Assembly: GCA_964654665.1 (NCBI GenBank)
Contig: CAZZKV010000006.1
Coordinates: 47,711 to 111,710 of the forward strand
Source: CALCKU01 sp964654665
GTDB taxonomy: Bacteria > Pseudomonadota > Alphaproteobacteria > Caulobacterales > Maricaulaceae
Reading direction: 5' to 3'
Length of the DNA stretch: 64,000 nt
Shown piece after piece: positions 45,409 through 54,036 of this stretch. Every line of letters starts with the position of its first letter. Position 1 is the stretch's first letter. The notes below the pieces were generated by a model that made no database searches, was not told the origin of the DNA, and saw only the letters and a list, made by a program, of their open reading frames with translations. The translations under genes were made by a program, and so were the position numbers.

Positions 45409-46992
45409 TTAGTCCAGACCTAATGCACCCGCATTAATCGTCCGGTTCGGATCAAGCAGGGTTTTGATGTTATCTAAAAGTGTCCAAGCAGAGGTTTCGC
45501 GGTTATCTTTATAGGGATAACTGCGTCCAATTTGAAAATGTGCTGCGCCATATTGGCTAAAGATATCCAAAATATTTTGCCGGGCTTTCATTACACATTC
45601 TGTGGCTTTGGGATTGTGGTCAAACCGTTCGATACGTTTCAAGACGCTCGGTTCCACCGTAGTTTCGTGAATAGACCAAATTTCTTCAGGCCAAATAAAG
45701 ACAGGTTCAATTAAATATCCATTTGTGGATAGGGTAGTTAGCAAATAGCCGGTTGTAATATCATATTTGTCCAATTCCGGCTTCATCACAGTAAACATAT
45801 CATCGATATCTTTCAGGCAGGCAGGACCATCTCCCATCGGCACAATACCATGGATAGGAACCCAGCGCTCACCTTGCGGACCTAGAATATTATTGAGTGG
45901 CCCAAAGGGATTAGCGCGCATGATTTTTGGAATGGAGTTTTCAATCTCTTTGGCATTATTTTTGTGGGCAATTGTCTTGAGTGTGCCCATTTTCGCCGCG
46001 ACTTCAGCCACCGAATGGCCTTCGATCATGAAATGTATCGAATAGGCTACATTATCCATATAGCTCCGCCCGGCCATAGCTACTTTTGCGCCTTCTTTAA
46101 TCCCCTTTAGTAGCCCGCCCTTTTGTTTGGTAACAACATTCGCTAGTGTTTTTACATCTGCAGCTAATCCGGTGCGTTTCATGCGCACGGCCTGAAGATT
46201 AGGGTCGAAGCCAAATAACTCGCAGGCAAGCGCAAGTCGTCCTATTTCTTGAAGCGCTACAGACCAATCATCACGGTTAGTAAATTCAAAACTGGCCCAG
46301 TCTTCGGCTTGCGGAAAAGGTATCAGCCTTAAAGTGGCTTCGGCTTTATAGGCTAAAGCACCCGCATCACCCAGAAATAAACCCGTTAAATCAGGACCAT
46401 AATGGCGGTAGAAAGGTTTTGCTTTTTGGGTTCCACTTGTTCCGGTTTTTACAATTGTTCCATCCGCCAAGACAACGGTCATAGCTGTGACGCTTTGAGT
46501 GGAAGTGCCAAATGTACCGGCTCCAAAAAAGGCATTGTTTTGGGATAGGCCGCCGCCAATAGTTGAACTAAACCCGGATAAAGGTCCCCAAAACGGGGTT
46601 CGGACACCTAAAGGGGTCAAAGCTTCATAAAGCGTCTTCCAAGTGCAGCCTGCCTGTACAGTAACATACATATCATCAGTATTGATTTCGAGAATTTTAT
46701 CCATTCGGGAGAAATTCAGAATACCGGTTTTATCTTTGGAGGGGGTATAGCCTTTGGTATAGGACATGCCGCCGCCGCGTGGGTTAAGGCATATCTGTCC
46801 CCGAGCAGCGATCGTAACGGCTTCAGATAGTTGCTGTGTTGTTTGTGGGCTGAGGATGAAATCAGCTGTTTCGCCTTTGGCCCATATGTCTTGGCTAAAG
46901 AGTATACGAGTAGATAGATCATCTGTATAATTTTCATGACCCAATATTTGCTTCAGGCTTTTAATATCAGAGGTCTTAATCGGTTTATTCAT
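45409..46992 (-). CDS. FAD-binding oxidase (VAO/GlcD type)
   Basis: A 527-residue flavoprotein of the FAD_binding_4 plus FAD-oxidase_C family, which contains vanillyl-alcohol oxidase, 4-cresol dehydrogenase, glycolate oxidase and D-lactate dehydrogenase. FAD-contact segments are LNPRGGGMSYTKGYTPS (about 68-85), WGPLSGFSSTIGGGLSQNNAFFG (about 137-160) and the GLFLGDAGALAYK region near 200. C-terminal end KTLLDPNRTINAGALGLD is typical. It leads an operon with tandem-VOC, MDR, a hypothetical and a membrane protein. The substrate could be a phenolic or a hydroxy-acid. Confidence 0.85.
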   Translation of the reverse strand: MNKPIKTSDIKSLKQILGHENYTDDLSTRILFSQDIWAKGETADFILSPQTTQQLSEAVTIAARGQICLNPRGGGMSYTKGYTPSKDKTGILNFSRMDKILEINTDDMYVTVQAGCTWKTLYEALTPLGVRTPFWGPLSGFSSTIGGGLSQNNAFFGAGTFGTSTQSVTAMTVVLADGTIVKTGTSGTQKAKPFYRHYGPDLTGLFLGDAGALAYKAEATLRLIPFPQAEDWASFEFTNRDDWSVALQEIGRLALACELFGFDPNLQAVRMKRTGLAADVKTLANVVTKQKGGLLKGIKEGAKVAMAGRSYMDNVAYSIHFMIEGHSVAEVAAKMGTLKTIAHKNNAKEIENSIPKIMRANPFGPLNNILGPQGERWVPIHGIVPMGDGPACLKDIDDMFTVMKPELDKYDITTGYLLTTLSTNGYLIEPVFIWPEEIWSIHETTVEPSVLKRIERFDHNPKATECVMKARQNILDIFSQYGAAHFQIGRSYPYKDNRETSAWTLLDNIKTLLDPNRTINAGALGLD

Positions 46993-47107
46993 GGGCCATC
47001 CTTTTATCTTTACAGTTTTTATGGCTGGTATGGAGTTTGGCCTTTGCGGTTGGTCAATATCTGTTTGTCAGAACAGGCCTTTTATAATAATAATGAAGTT
47101 AAATTTG

Positions 47108-47563
47108 TTAGGTAATCTTCCATTCGTTACAGAGTGTTCGCTTAAACAATACCCCATCTTTAAACCAATGCCATGTTCGGGCGCGGTTTGTCATGGTTTC
47201 ACCCATTGTAATCATTTCAAAAAACCGAGCTCCCGGGTCATCTTTTCGTTCAAGATTTAGCACAATAATATCATCTTTAGTCTGCCAAGCCGAACCGTGA
47301 AAATGATGTGTATTCCACCAAAGACGTCCTTTGCGATAGATAGCAGGGAGTTGGGCTTTATACTCTCGCCCGTCTGGCCATGTAAAATGATTATATTGAA
47401 TATAGGCGTAATCCCCTGAAGCTGGAAAGCTGCATGTGACCTTAGCCTCATGTTTATCAATAATTTCAAAGGTATGATTAATATGCGTATAGACTCCCTT
47501 CCAAACACCCGCGTGATTTTGCATTGCCGGCATGTTTTTATGAAAATCTTTGAATTGTGTCAT
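47108..47563 (-). CDS. DUF3598-like small protein (tentative)
   Basis: A 151-residue soluble protein. The ATG at 47563 is chosen over an open frame to 47647, as it gives the MTQFKDFHKNMPAMQNHAG start. The ‘NHAGVWKGVYTHI’ opening and ‘TWPDGREYKAQLPA’ segment look like the lipocalin-like DUF3598 family. It is divergent from the second TonB-dependent receptor and lies 115 bases upstream of the FAD oxidase on the same strand. Function unknown. Confidence 0.5.
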   Translation of the reverse strand: MTQFKDFHKNMPAMQNHAGVWKGVYTHINHTFEIIDKHEAKVTCSFPASGDYAYIQYNHFTWPDGREYKAQLPAIYRKGRLWWNTHHFHGSAWQTKDDIIVLNLERKDDPGARFFEMITMGETMTNRARTWHWFKDGVLFKRTLCNEWKIT

Positions 47564-47725
47564 AATTACATCATCTCTTCCGAGAAGTGTTTTTCGTTTG
47601 TTGCAAATCAAAGAGCCGGTTTCTGGAAAAGTTCTAATTAAGGTCAAATGCGAAAAATCGCAGCAGTAAACACTGCACCCTGATGTAATTTAACAGCGAA
47701 TGGCTGTATTTTGGAGAGATATGTT

Positions 47726-49948
47726 ATGAGACCTCAAACCCGTAAAATTTTTAACAGTGCTTCTATATTGAGCCTCATGGCAATAGGAACGATAGTTCTA
47801 ACGCCATCAGTGGCCCAAGCACAAATCGATGAAATTATCACGACGGCACAGCGCCGGACACAGTCAGCCCAAGATGTTCCTGTTGCTGTGACGATATTGA
47901 CAACGGCAGAGTTGGAAACAAAGCAAATCGGAGATACGCTCGATATTCAAAGTTTTGTTCCCAATCTGACGATTGGTACGAATACGGGTACGGCGAACGC
48001 GGCTCGGATATTCTTGCGTGGTGTAGGCGAAGATGAAAGCCGCGGGGCCGTTGAACCTGCGGTAGGGACATATATTGACGGGGTTTATATTGGGCGGATT
48101 GTCGGCGCTTTGTTTGATCTGGTTGACTTAGAACAGGTGGAAGTACTTCGAGGTCCACAAGGTACATTATATGGCCGTAACTCCAATGGCGGCGCAATTA
48201 AAGTGACGACAATTAAACCACAACAGGAAACTGCTTTTGCAGGCAAGTTTACTTATGGCAATTCCAACCGGTTTGACGCCAAGGGCACAGCGAATTTTGC
48301 AGTGACAGACACGACAGCTGTGCGTGTATCCGGCCTTTATAAGTCGCGCGATGGATTTTTTGATATTACCCCCAATGGCGCAGCGACGGGTGATTCGCTC
48401 GAAGATGTTGGAGATGTTGAAACCCTCGCGTTTCGCGGGTCTGTTAGCCAAGATATTGGGGATTGGAATGTCTTGATTACGGCGGATTATACGGATGATG
48501 ATTCCGATCCAATCCCAAGCTCCATCCTGCCGGGACTAGATGCTGACAATAACATTTTTACTGTTGAACCTGCCCCGGGGACATCTTGTTTTACCGGAAA
48601 TGCAACCGCGCCTGCGGGCCCTTTCCAGTTTACCCGTCCTGTAGGGTGTTTTAATGGATTTAGTAATGAAACCAAATCGCGCGGTATTTCAGGGACTATA
48701 ACAGGAGGTTTAGGGGATTTTACGGTTCAATCTATTACCGCATTCCGTCGGTTGGATGATGATTTAAGTTCTCATATTGGTTTCCCGTTTCAACAAAATA
48801 CAGATCAAGAGCAATTTTCCCAAGAAATTACATTAAGTTCGAATTTGGGTGATGCGGTTGAATATGTCGTCGGTGGGTTTTATTTCCGAGAAGATTTAAA
48901 CCTAGACTCTGCCTTTGTTTTCCCATTTCGGGTGGCGGCGGATACAGAAAGTTTTGCAGCCTTCGGGCAAGCGACTGTTGATGTTACAGACCGCGCTCGT
49001 TTAACTGGTGGAATCCGATACACAACAGAAAGCCGTGATTTTGAAGGCATTAATTTCACATCCGGTTTAACCAGTACGGACCCGGATGATGGTGACACTG
49101 TGGTTGATAATGATTTTGATAACGTTAGTTTTACGGGTAAAATTGACTATGATGCAACCGATGATGTGCTGCTTTTCGCGTCTTATTCAACAGGATTTAA
49201 AGGGAGTGGATTTTCACCGGATTGCTTTGGTCCAACGGCGTGTTTCTTACCTGTGAATGAAGAAGAGGTACAAACCATAGAAGTTGGATTTAAATCTCAA
49301 TTTGCTAATGACCGCGTTCAATTCAATGGTACTTATTTCTTTAACACTTACGATGACCTGCAAATAGGGGCGACTGTGCCGGGCCTCGGTTTCACCCGCT
49401 TTAATGTCGATGAAGCTGAAATTCAGGGATTGGAATTTGATCTACGGTTCAGACCGAATGAACGCTTTGAATTAACAGCCAACCTTGGTTTATTAGATGC
49501 GGAATACACACAACTAACCGAACAACAAGCGGGCGGTTTGACAAATGCCAGCGCGGGGTGCCCCGGTACAACGCCTTTGGCAGGGCAGGCTTTGATCAAT
49601 TGTGCGTTAGATCTGGATTTAAAAAATGCACCGGATTATAAAGCCAATATTGCCGCGATATATACGTATCCGCTTTCTGCAGGAGACCTTACCCTGAGCG
49701 GTGATGTTAGTTTTGAAGATGATCATTTCACACTTGTTGCAAACTCGCCTGAATCGGCTTTTTCTCGCATACCTACACTCATTAATGCAAGAGTGGCCTT
49801 TACGCCCGATGATAGTTTCTGGAACGTTGCGCTTTGGGCTAAAAACCTAACGGATGAAGAATATTTCCGTGCGGGAACAGCAACGGCGAATGCGGTGTTT
49901 GCTGCAGAGCCAGCAACATATGGTATCGATATTGGGTTTAATTTCTAG
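47726..49948 (+). CDS. TonB-dependent outer-membrane receptor
   Basis: A 740-residue receptor. The ATG at 47726 follows TTGGAGAGAT; the frame is open 15 bases further. Signal peptide about 1-32 (…SVAQAQ); TonB box-like DEIITTAQRRTQ; plug domain with IFLRGVGEDES, YIDGVYIGR and VEVLRGPQGTLYGRNSNGGAIKV (about 85-160); C-terminal barrel ending in GIDIGFNF. It has four Cys in external-loop regions (around 290-320, 500-510, 615-640), which may form disulphides. It is followed by a terminator and then the leuC-like cluster. Confidence 0.93.
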   Translation: MRPQTRKIFNSASILSLMAIGTIVLTPSVAQAQIDEIITTAQRRTQSAQDVPVAVTILTTAELETKQIGDTLDIQSFVPNLTIGTNTGTANAARIFLRGVGEDESRGAVEPAVGTYIDGVYIGRIVGALFDLVDLEQVEVLRGPQGTLYGRNSNGGAIKVTTIKPQQETAFAGKFTYGNSNRFDAKGTANFAVTDTTAVRVSGLYKSRDGFFDITPNGAATGDSLEDVGDVETLAFRGSVSQDIGDWNVLITADYTDDDSDPIPSSILPGLDADNNIFTVEPAPGTSCFTGNATAPAGPFQFTRPVGCFNGFSNETKSRGISGTITGGLGDFTVQSITAFRRLDDDLSSHIGFPFQQNTDQEQFSQEITLSSNLGDAVEYVVGGFYFREDLNLDSAFVFPFRVAADTESFAAFGQATVDVTDRARLTGGIRYTTESRDFEGINFTSGLTSTDPDDGDTVVDNDFDNVSFTGKIDYDATDDVLLFASYSTGFKGSGFSPDCFGPTACFLPVNEEEVQTIEVGFKSQFANDRVQFNGTYFFNTYDDLQIGATVPGLGFTRFNVDEAEIQGLEFDLRFRPNERFELTANLGLLDAEYTQLTEQQAGGLTNASAGCPGTTPLAGQALINCALDLDLKNAPDYKANIAAIYTYPLSAGDLTLSGDVSFEDDHFTLVANSPESAFSRIPTLINARVAFTPDDSFWNVALWAKNLTDEEYFRAGTATANAVFAAEPATYGIDIGFNF

Positions 49949-49969
49949 CCACCATATTGAATTTGATTT

Positions 49970-49998
49970 AAGGCAGCCATATTTATACGGCTGCCTTT
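49970..49998 (+). terminator. Terminator between TonB receptor and leuC-like gene
   Basis: AAGGCAGCC and GGCTGCCTT pair perfectly (9 bases) around a 10-base AT-rich loop, followed by a short T-rich TTATATT. It ends the receptor transcript 16 bases before the leuC-like start codon, leaving almost no room for a separate promoter. Confidence 0.75.
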
Positions 49999-50013
49999 AT
50001 ATTCTATGCAATC

Positions 50014-51396
50014 ATGAAAACGCTTTTTGATAAGTTATGGGACAACCACTGCGTTAAACAGCTTGAAAGTGGCGAGTCTTTAATCGCAATTGATCGTGTG
50101 TTCTTACATGAACGGACAGGCAGCATTGCGCTTGAATCTATTATTGAAAATGGACATATTCCGCTTAATCCAGACCATGTCTTTGTGACGATGGACCATA
50201 TTGTTTCCAATAAAACGACCCGTCAAGAAAATGATGCTCGTATGCCCGGTGGTAATATTTTTATTACTGCCACGCGCGAAGCGGCCCGAAAGACAGGGAT
50301 TAACCTTATTGATGTACTTGATGGTGATCAGGGTATTGTCCATGTTATTTCCCCCGAGCTTGGGATCGCGCAGCCCGGGTTGACATTGGTTTGCCCTGAT
50401 AGTCACAGTTGTTCGCAGGGTGCGTTAGGTGCATTAGCATGGGGCATAGGGTCAACAGACGCTGAACATGCGATTGTTACAGGAACTCTGCGGGTCAAAA
50501 AGCCACCGCAAATGCGGATTATGATCCATGGGCAGTTAAATGCGGGTGTTACAGCAAAAGATCTAGCGTTGCACATTATTGCAAAATATGGCGCAGACGG
50601 AGCAATGCGATGCGCAGTGGAATATGCGGGCGAGGCTATTGATACCATGTCCATAGAGGAGCGCCTTACCTTGTGTAATATGGCCGTAGAATTTGCGGCT
50701 TTTACGGCGCTTATTGCGCCAGATGCAACGACCTTTGATTATTTGGCGGCACGTCGCTATGCGCCAAAAGGTGAATTATGGGACAAGGCGATTTCAAACT
50801 GGCAGACTTTGAAAACTGATAGTCAGTTTAGATTTGATTATGAATATAGCTTTGATGCAGGAGACGTAAAACCAACCGTAACATGGGGTATATCGCCAGC
50901 ACAGGCGATAGCTATTGATAAAGTTATACCCGAAAATGCTGATACTAAAGCTTTACGTTATATGGGTGTAACCATAGGGACATCGCTATCTGATCTAAAA
51001 ATCGGCGGAGCCTTTATTGGATCGTGTACCAATGCACGCTTATCTGACTTACGCGCAGCGGCGGCGGTTTTACGGGGCCGTAAAGTGGCGAGCGGTGTTA
51101 AGGCGATATGTGTGCCTGGATCGATGACGGTTAAGCAGGCAGCAGAAGCGGAAGGTTTGGATGAAATATTCAAATCTGCGGGATTTTTATGGGGAGCGGC
51201 AGGTTGTGCGCTTTGTTTTTATGCCGGTGGCGAGACCTTTGCACCGGATACACGCGTTATCAGTTCAACAAACCGTAATTTCGAAGGCCGCCAAGGCCCC
51301 GGTGTACGTACCCACCTTGCTAGTCCTGCCGTTGTAGCCGCTTCTGCAGTTGCAGGCCATATTTGCGCTCCCGATATTGTTTCGGGAAATTTATAA
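50014..51396 (+). CDS. LeuC-like aconitase-family hydratase, large subunit
   Basis: A 460-residue [4Fe-4S] hydro-lyase large subunit. The cluster ligands Cys338 (GSCTNAR), Cys398 and Cys401 (GCALC) have the same 60 and 3 residue spacing as in LeuC, so it should be active. The surrounding sequence departs from leucine-pathway LeuC: DSHSCSQGALGALAWG instead of DSHTxTHGAFGAL, and CALCFYAGGE instead of CSMCLGMN. In a catabolic cluster this suggests a maleate-, citraconate- or dimethylmaleate-hydratase-like role rather than leucine synthesis. Its stop overlaps the leuD-like start by one base. Confidence 0.85.
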   Translation: MKTLFDKLWDNHCVKQLESGESLIAIDRVFLHERTGSIALESIIENGHIPLNPDHVFVTMDHIVSNKTTRQENDARMPGGNIFITATREAARKTGINLIDVLDGDQGIVHVISPELGIAQPGLTLVCPDSHSCSQGALGALAWGIGSTDAEHAIVTGTLRVKKPPQMRIMIHGQLNAGVTAKDLALHIIAKYGADGAMRCAVEYAGEAIDTMSIEERLTLCNMAVEFAAFTALIAPDATTFDYLAARRYAPKGELWDKAISNWQTLKTDSQFRFDYEYSFDAGDVKPTVTWGISPAQAIAIDKVIPENADTKALRYMGVTIGTSLSDLKIGGAFIGSCTNARLSDLRAAAAVLRGRKVASGVKAICVPGSMTVKQAAEAEGLDEIFKSAGFLWGAAGCALCFYAGGETFAPDTRVISSTNRNFEGRQGPGVRTHLASPAVVAASAVAGHICAPDIVSGNL

Positions 51397-51965
51397 TGCA
51401 GCCTTTTATAACCCATACTGGTACGGCGGCACCAATGCTGCTCGACAATATAGACACGGATCAAATTATACCGTCTCGCGAAATGAAAACCGTGTCCAAG
51501 ACAGGTCTGGGCGATGGATTATTTGCGAGCCAACGCTATATTTTTGAGCGTGAATTAAATCCTGATTTTGTCCTGAATCAGGAAATATATAGCGGCGCTA
51601 CCATTTTGCTATCAGGGAAGAATTTTGGCTGTGGCTCTTCGCGCGAACATGCGGTTTGGGCCCTTAAAGATTATGGTGTCCGGGCGATCATTGCTGAAAG
51701 TTTTGGTGAAATATTTTATAATAATTGTGTGCGCAACGGAATTTTATGTATATCGTTAAATAAGGATATCATTACTAATTTTGGTGACATTGTTACGCTT
51801 AACTTGCCAGAACAAACCGCGGATTATATTTCGTTTGAAATAGCTATAGGGGATAAGCGGATGTTGCTGGAAGGGTTGGACGGCATTGCACTTACACTTG
51901 AACATGAAGCCGATATTAAAGATTATTTTCGGCGCGATAAGGCTGAACGACCTTGGGCTTATTAA
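51396..51965 (+). CDS. LeuD-like aconitase-family hydratase, small subunit
   Basis: A 189-residue swivel-domain subunit that completes the hydratase encoded upstream. The ATG at 51396 overlaps the leuC-like stop (TAATG). Family motifs: LLDNIDTDQIIPSREMKT (about 15-32), LSGKNFGCGSSREHAVWAL (about 70-88) and ESFGEIFYNNCVRNGIL (about 100-117). The substrate specificity of this pair cannot be read from the sequence. The gene ends 4 bases inside the convergent CoA-transferase gene. Confidence 0.88.
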   Translation: MQPFITHTGTAAPMLLDNIDTDQIIPSREMKTVSKTGLGDGLFASQRYIFERELNPDFVLNQEIYSGATILLSGKNFGCGSSREHAVWALKDYGVRAIIAESFGEIFYNNCVRNGILCISLNKDIITNFGDIVTLNLPEQTADYISFEIAIGDKRMLLEGLDGIALTLEHEADIKDYFRRDKAERPWAY

Positions 51966-53134
51966 ATCACGCCTTTATCTTTGAGGGCCTTAACGTCGAG
52001 ACCTAGCCCCGATAAAATACTGTCTGTATGTTCTCCAGTTTTAGGCGGGTCATATAACAATCCTAAGCGGTCTCCATCTAAGCTAATGGGCAGCGCAGGG
52101 AGTTTACAGTGTCCCCCGTCTTCCATTTCCATTTCGATTAATCCATTCCCTGCATTTAAATGCGGATCATCAAACATATCCTCGGGCCGCCCGATAGGCG
52201 CGAAAGGCAGACCAAGATTTTCAATTTTTTTCATTAACTCCGCTTTTGTTAGAGATTTGAATTTCTCAATGATTTGCGGCAGGAATTTATCTTTATGAAT
52301 GACGCGATCTCGGTTTTCTGCCAAATCGGGATCCTTGAGTAAGTGGTTCAATCCAAAAGCTTCGCACAAAATTTTCCATTGCCCATCAGAGACAACGCCG
52401 ATGAAGACTTGTTCATTATCCCGAGTATCAAATAGCTGGTAAATAGCCCAGCTAGATACGCGAGCGGGCATAGGCGCGGCAGGCGCGCCCGTTACGGCCA
52501 TTTGCGCCATATGTTGTCCAACCAGAAAGACGGTAGTTTCAAATAAGGCGGCAGTGATGCGTTTACCCTTATTTGTGCTATGGCGTTCATTTAATGCAGC
52601 GAGAATGCCCATAGCTCCGAACATCCCACCAGTTACGTCAATGACAGAACTGCCCGCGCGCAAAGGTTGTCCTGGCGGACCGGTCATATAAGCCAGACCG
52701 CCCATCATCTGTGTTACTTCGTCAAGGGCTGTTCGATGGGCATAGGGGCCATCGAGAAACCCTTTTTCCGAACAATAAATCAGACGCGGGTTGAGCACCG
52801 CCAACCTGTCATATCCAAACCCTAATTTGTCTAACGCGCCCGGGCGGAAATTTTCAATAAAAACATCCGCTGATTTAATGAGTTGAAGTATAGCGGCTTT
52901 ACCCTCGGGGCTTTTTAAATTAATCGCAAGCGACTTTTTATTACGATTATACATCGGAAAATAGCCTGCGCCTGCGCCGCGCAGCCGCCGGGTTTTATCT
53001 CCGCCAATGGGTTCAACCTTGATGACCTCAGCCCCCATATCGGCGAGCATTAATCCTGCAGCTGGTCCCATGACCATATGGGAAAACTCGATGACTTTAA
53101 GTCCAGCCAAAGGAAGGTTTTGCGGAAGGCTCAT
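51962..53134 (-). CDS. Class III CoA-transferase (CaiB/BaiF)
   Basis: A 390-residue CaiB/BaiF-family enzyme that moves CoA from an acyl-CoA to a free acid. The N-terminus LPLAGLKVIEFSHMVMGPAAG, the AEVIKVEPIGGD segment (about 35-46), the NRNKKSLAINLK segment and the region around SVIDVTGGMFGA, containing the expected catalytic Asp (about 163-174), are all standard. It is last in a four-gene minus-strand operon (amidase, two PuuE-like proteins, CoA-transferase), all overlapping by a few bases. It would activate the dicarboxylate or hydroxy-acid produced by the earlier steps. Confidence 0.9.
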   Translation of the reverse strand: MSLPQNLPLAGLKVIEFSHMVMGPAAGLMLADMGAEVIKVEPIGGDKTRRLRGAGAGYFPMYNRNKKSLAINLKSPEGKAAILQLIKSADVFIENFRPGALDKLGFGYDRLAVLNPRLIYCSEKGFLDGPYAHRTALDEVTQMMGGLAYMTGPPGQPLRAGSSVIDVTGGMFGAMGILAALNERHSTNKGKRITAALFETTVFLVGQHMAQMAVTGAPAAPMPARVSSWAIYQLFDTRDNEQVFIGVVSDGQWKILCEAFGLNHLLKDPDLAENRDRVIHKDKFLPQIIEKFKSLTKAELMKKIENLGLPFAPIGRPEDMFDDPHLNAGNGLIEMEMEDGGHCKLPALPISLDGDRLGLLYDPPKTGEHTDSILSGLGLDVKALKDKGVI

Positions 53135-54036
53135 ATTTGCGCTCTGAACTGTGTATCAATTTCGGCGGCTGTAAAGACGGTTATCTCTGCTCTGTCTTTG
53201 ATATGGGCCAAAAGACTATGCAATGCCCAAATTCGAAAGGGTTGTCCGAGAACATAAGGTGTGAGCGTTAAGCCGAGCATTTGTCCGCCAAAGCGGGTGT
53301 GTTCCTCTGACAAAAGATCAAGGGCGTTTTGAATTTGTGACAACCAGCTTTCTTCAGTCTGGTGGCGTGTGTGGAGAAGAGTAAAGTCGGATAATTCATA
53401 ATTATTGGGAATAAGGGTTATGTCGCCGTCTTTCATGTTAACCGTTACAGGATTTTGATCCATTTCCCAATCCAGACAATATTTTACACCGGTTTTAGCA
53501 AGGCATTCTAATGTTTTAGACGATTGTGTGCGTGCTGGCGATAACCAGCCTTTAGGCGTCTGTGAAAAAGAAGCCAAACTGTCTTGTATCAGCGTGTTTT
53601 CTTCAGTGGTCTTCAGCCCGTCATAATGAATGTGGTCTGTAGACATGCCATGAGCGGCAATTTCATGACCTTGAGATATAATCATTTCTATTAGCGGAGG
53701 GTAGCGCCGCGCGACCTCGCCGTTCACGGCAAATGTTGCCTTTATGCCCGTATTATTCAAAGCATCCAAAATCCGAAACACACCGACCCGATTGCCGTAA
53801 TCCCGCACCGTAAAGTGCCGTAAATCGGGATAGGGCGTAACCATAGCTCCTGGATGTTTAAAAGGGATTGTGGATGGATTTAACGGAAAAAATTCGAGCG
53901 GTATAATAAAGCAAACCGCGACTTTTGCTTTATTTTCCCATATTAATTTGGGGCGGTCTTTTGCCATCCGCCAATCATAAAAATCATGGTCTTGGCCATA
54001 ACCGCGTTTGGGGTATTGGAGATAGGACTTATCCAT
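53131..54036 (-). CDS. Polysaccharide-deacetylase-fold protein, PuuE/cyclic-imide-hydrolase type
   Basis: A 301-residue NodB-fold protein. Instead of the metal Asp motif (TFDDG) of true polysaccharide deacetylases it has FIIPLEFFPL, as in PuuE allantoinases and cyclic imide hydrolases, which open five- or six-membered amide rings. A EIAAHGMSTDHIHYDG segment (about 130-145) keeps the His positions, and the C-terminal LTLTPYVLGQPFRIWALHSLL corresponds to the LHPxxxGxPxR region. It is one of three such genes in the cluster. No signal peptide, so it acts in the cytoplasm. It overlaps both operon neighbours. Confidence 0.78.
   Translation of the reverse strand: MDKSYLQYPKRGYGQDHDFYDWRMAKDRPKLIWENKAKVAVCFIIPLEFFPLNPSTIPFKHPGAMVTPYPDLRHFTVRDYGNRVGVFRILDALNNTGIKATFAVNGEVARRYPPLIEMIISQGHEIAAHGMSTDHIHYDGLKTTEENTLIQDSLASFSQTPKGWLSPARTQSSKTLECLAKTGVKYCLDWEMDQNPVTVNMKDGDITLIPNNYELSDFTLLHTRHQTEESWLSQIQNALDLLSEEHTRFGGQMLGLTLTPYVLGQPFRIWALHSLLAHIKDRAEITVFTAAEIDTQFRAQI

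Noticed and set aside
47580..47620. GTTGCAAATCAA near the divergent DUF3598-like/receptor region
   Set aside because: Resembles the half-sites but spacing is too short for the GTTGAY-N4-RTCAAC pattern.
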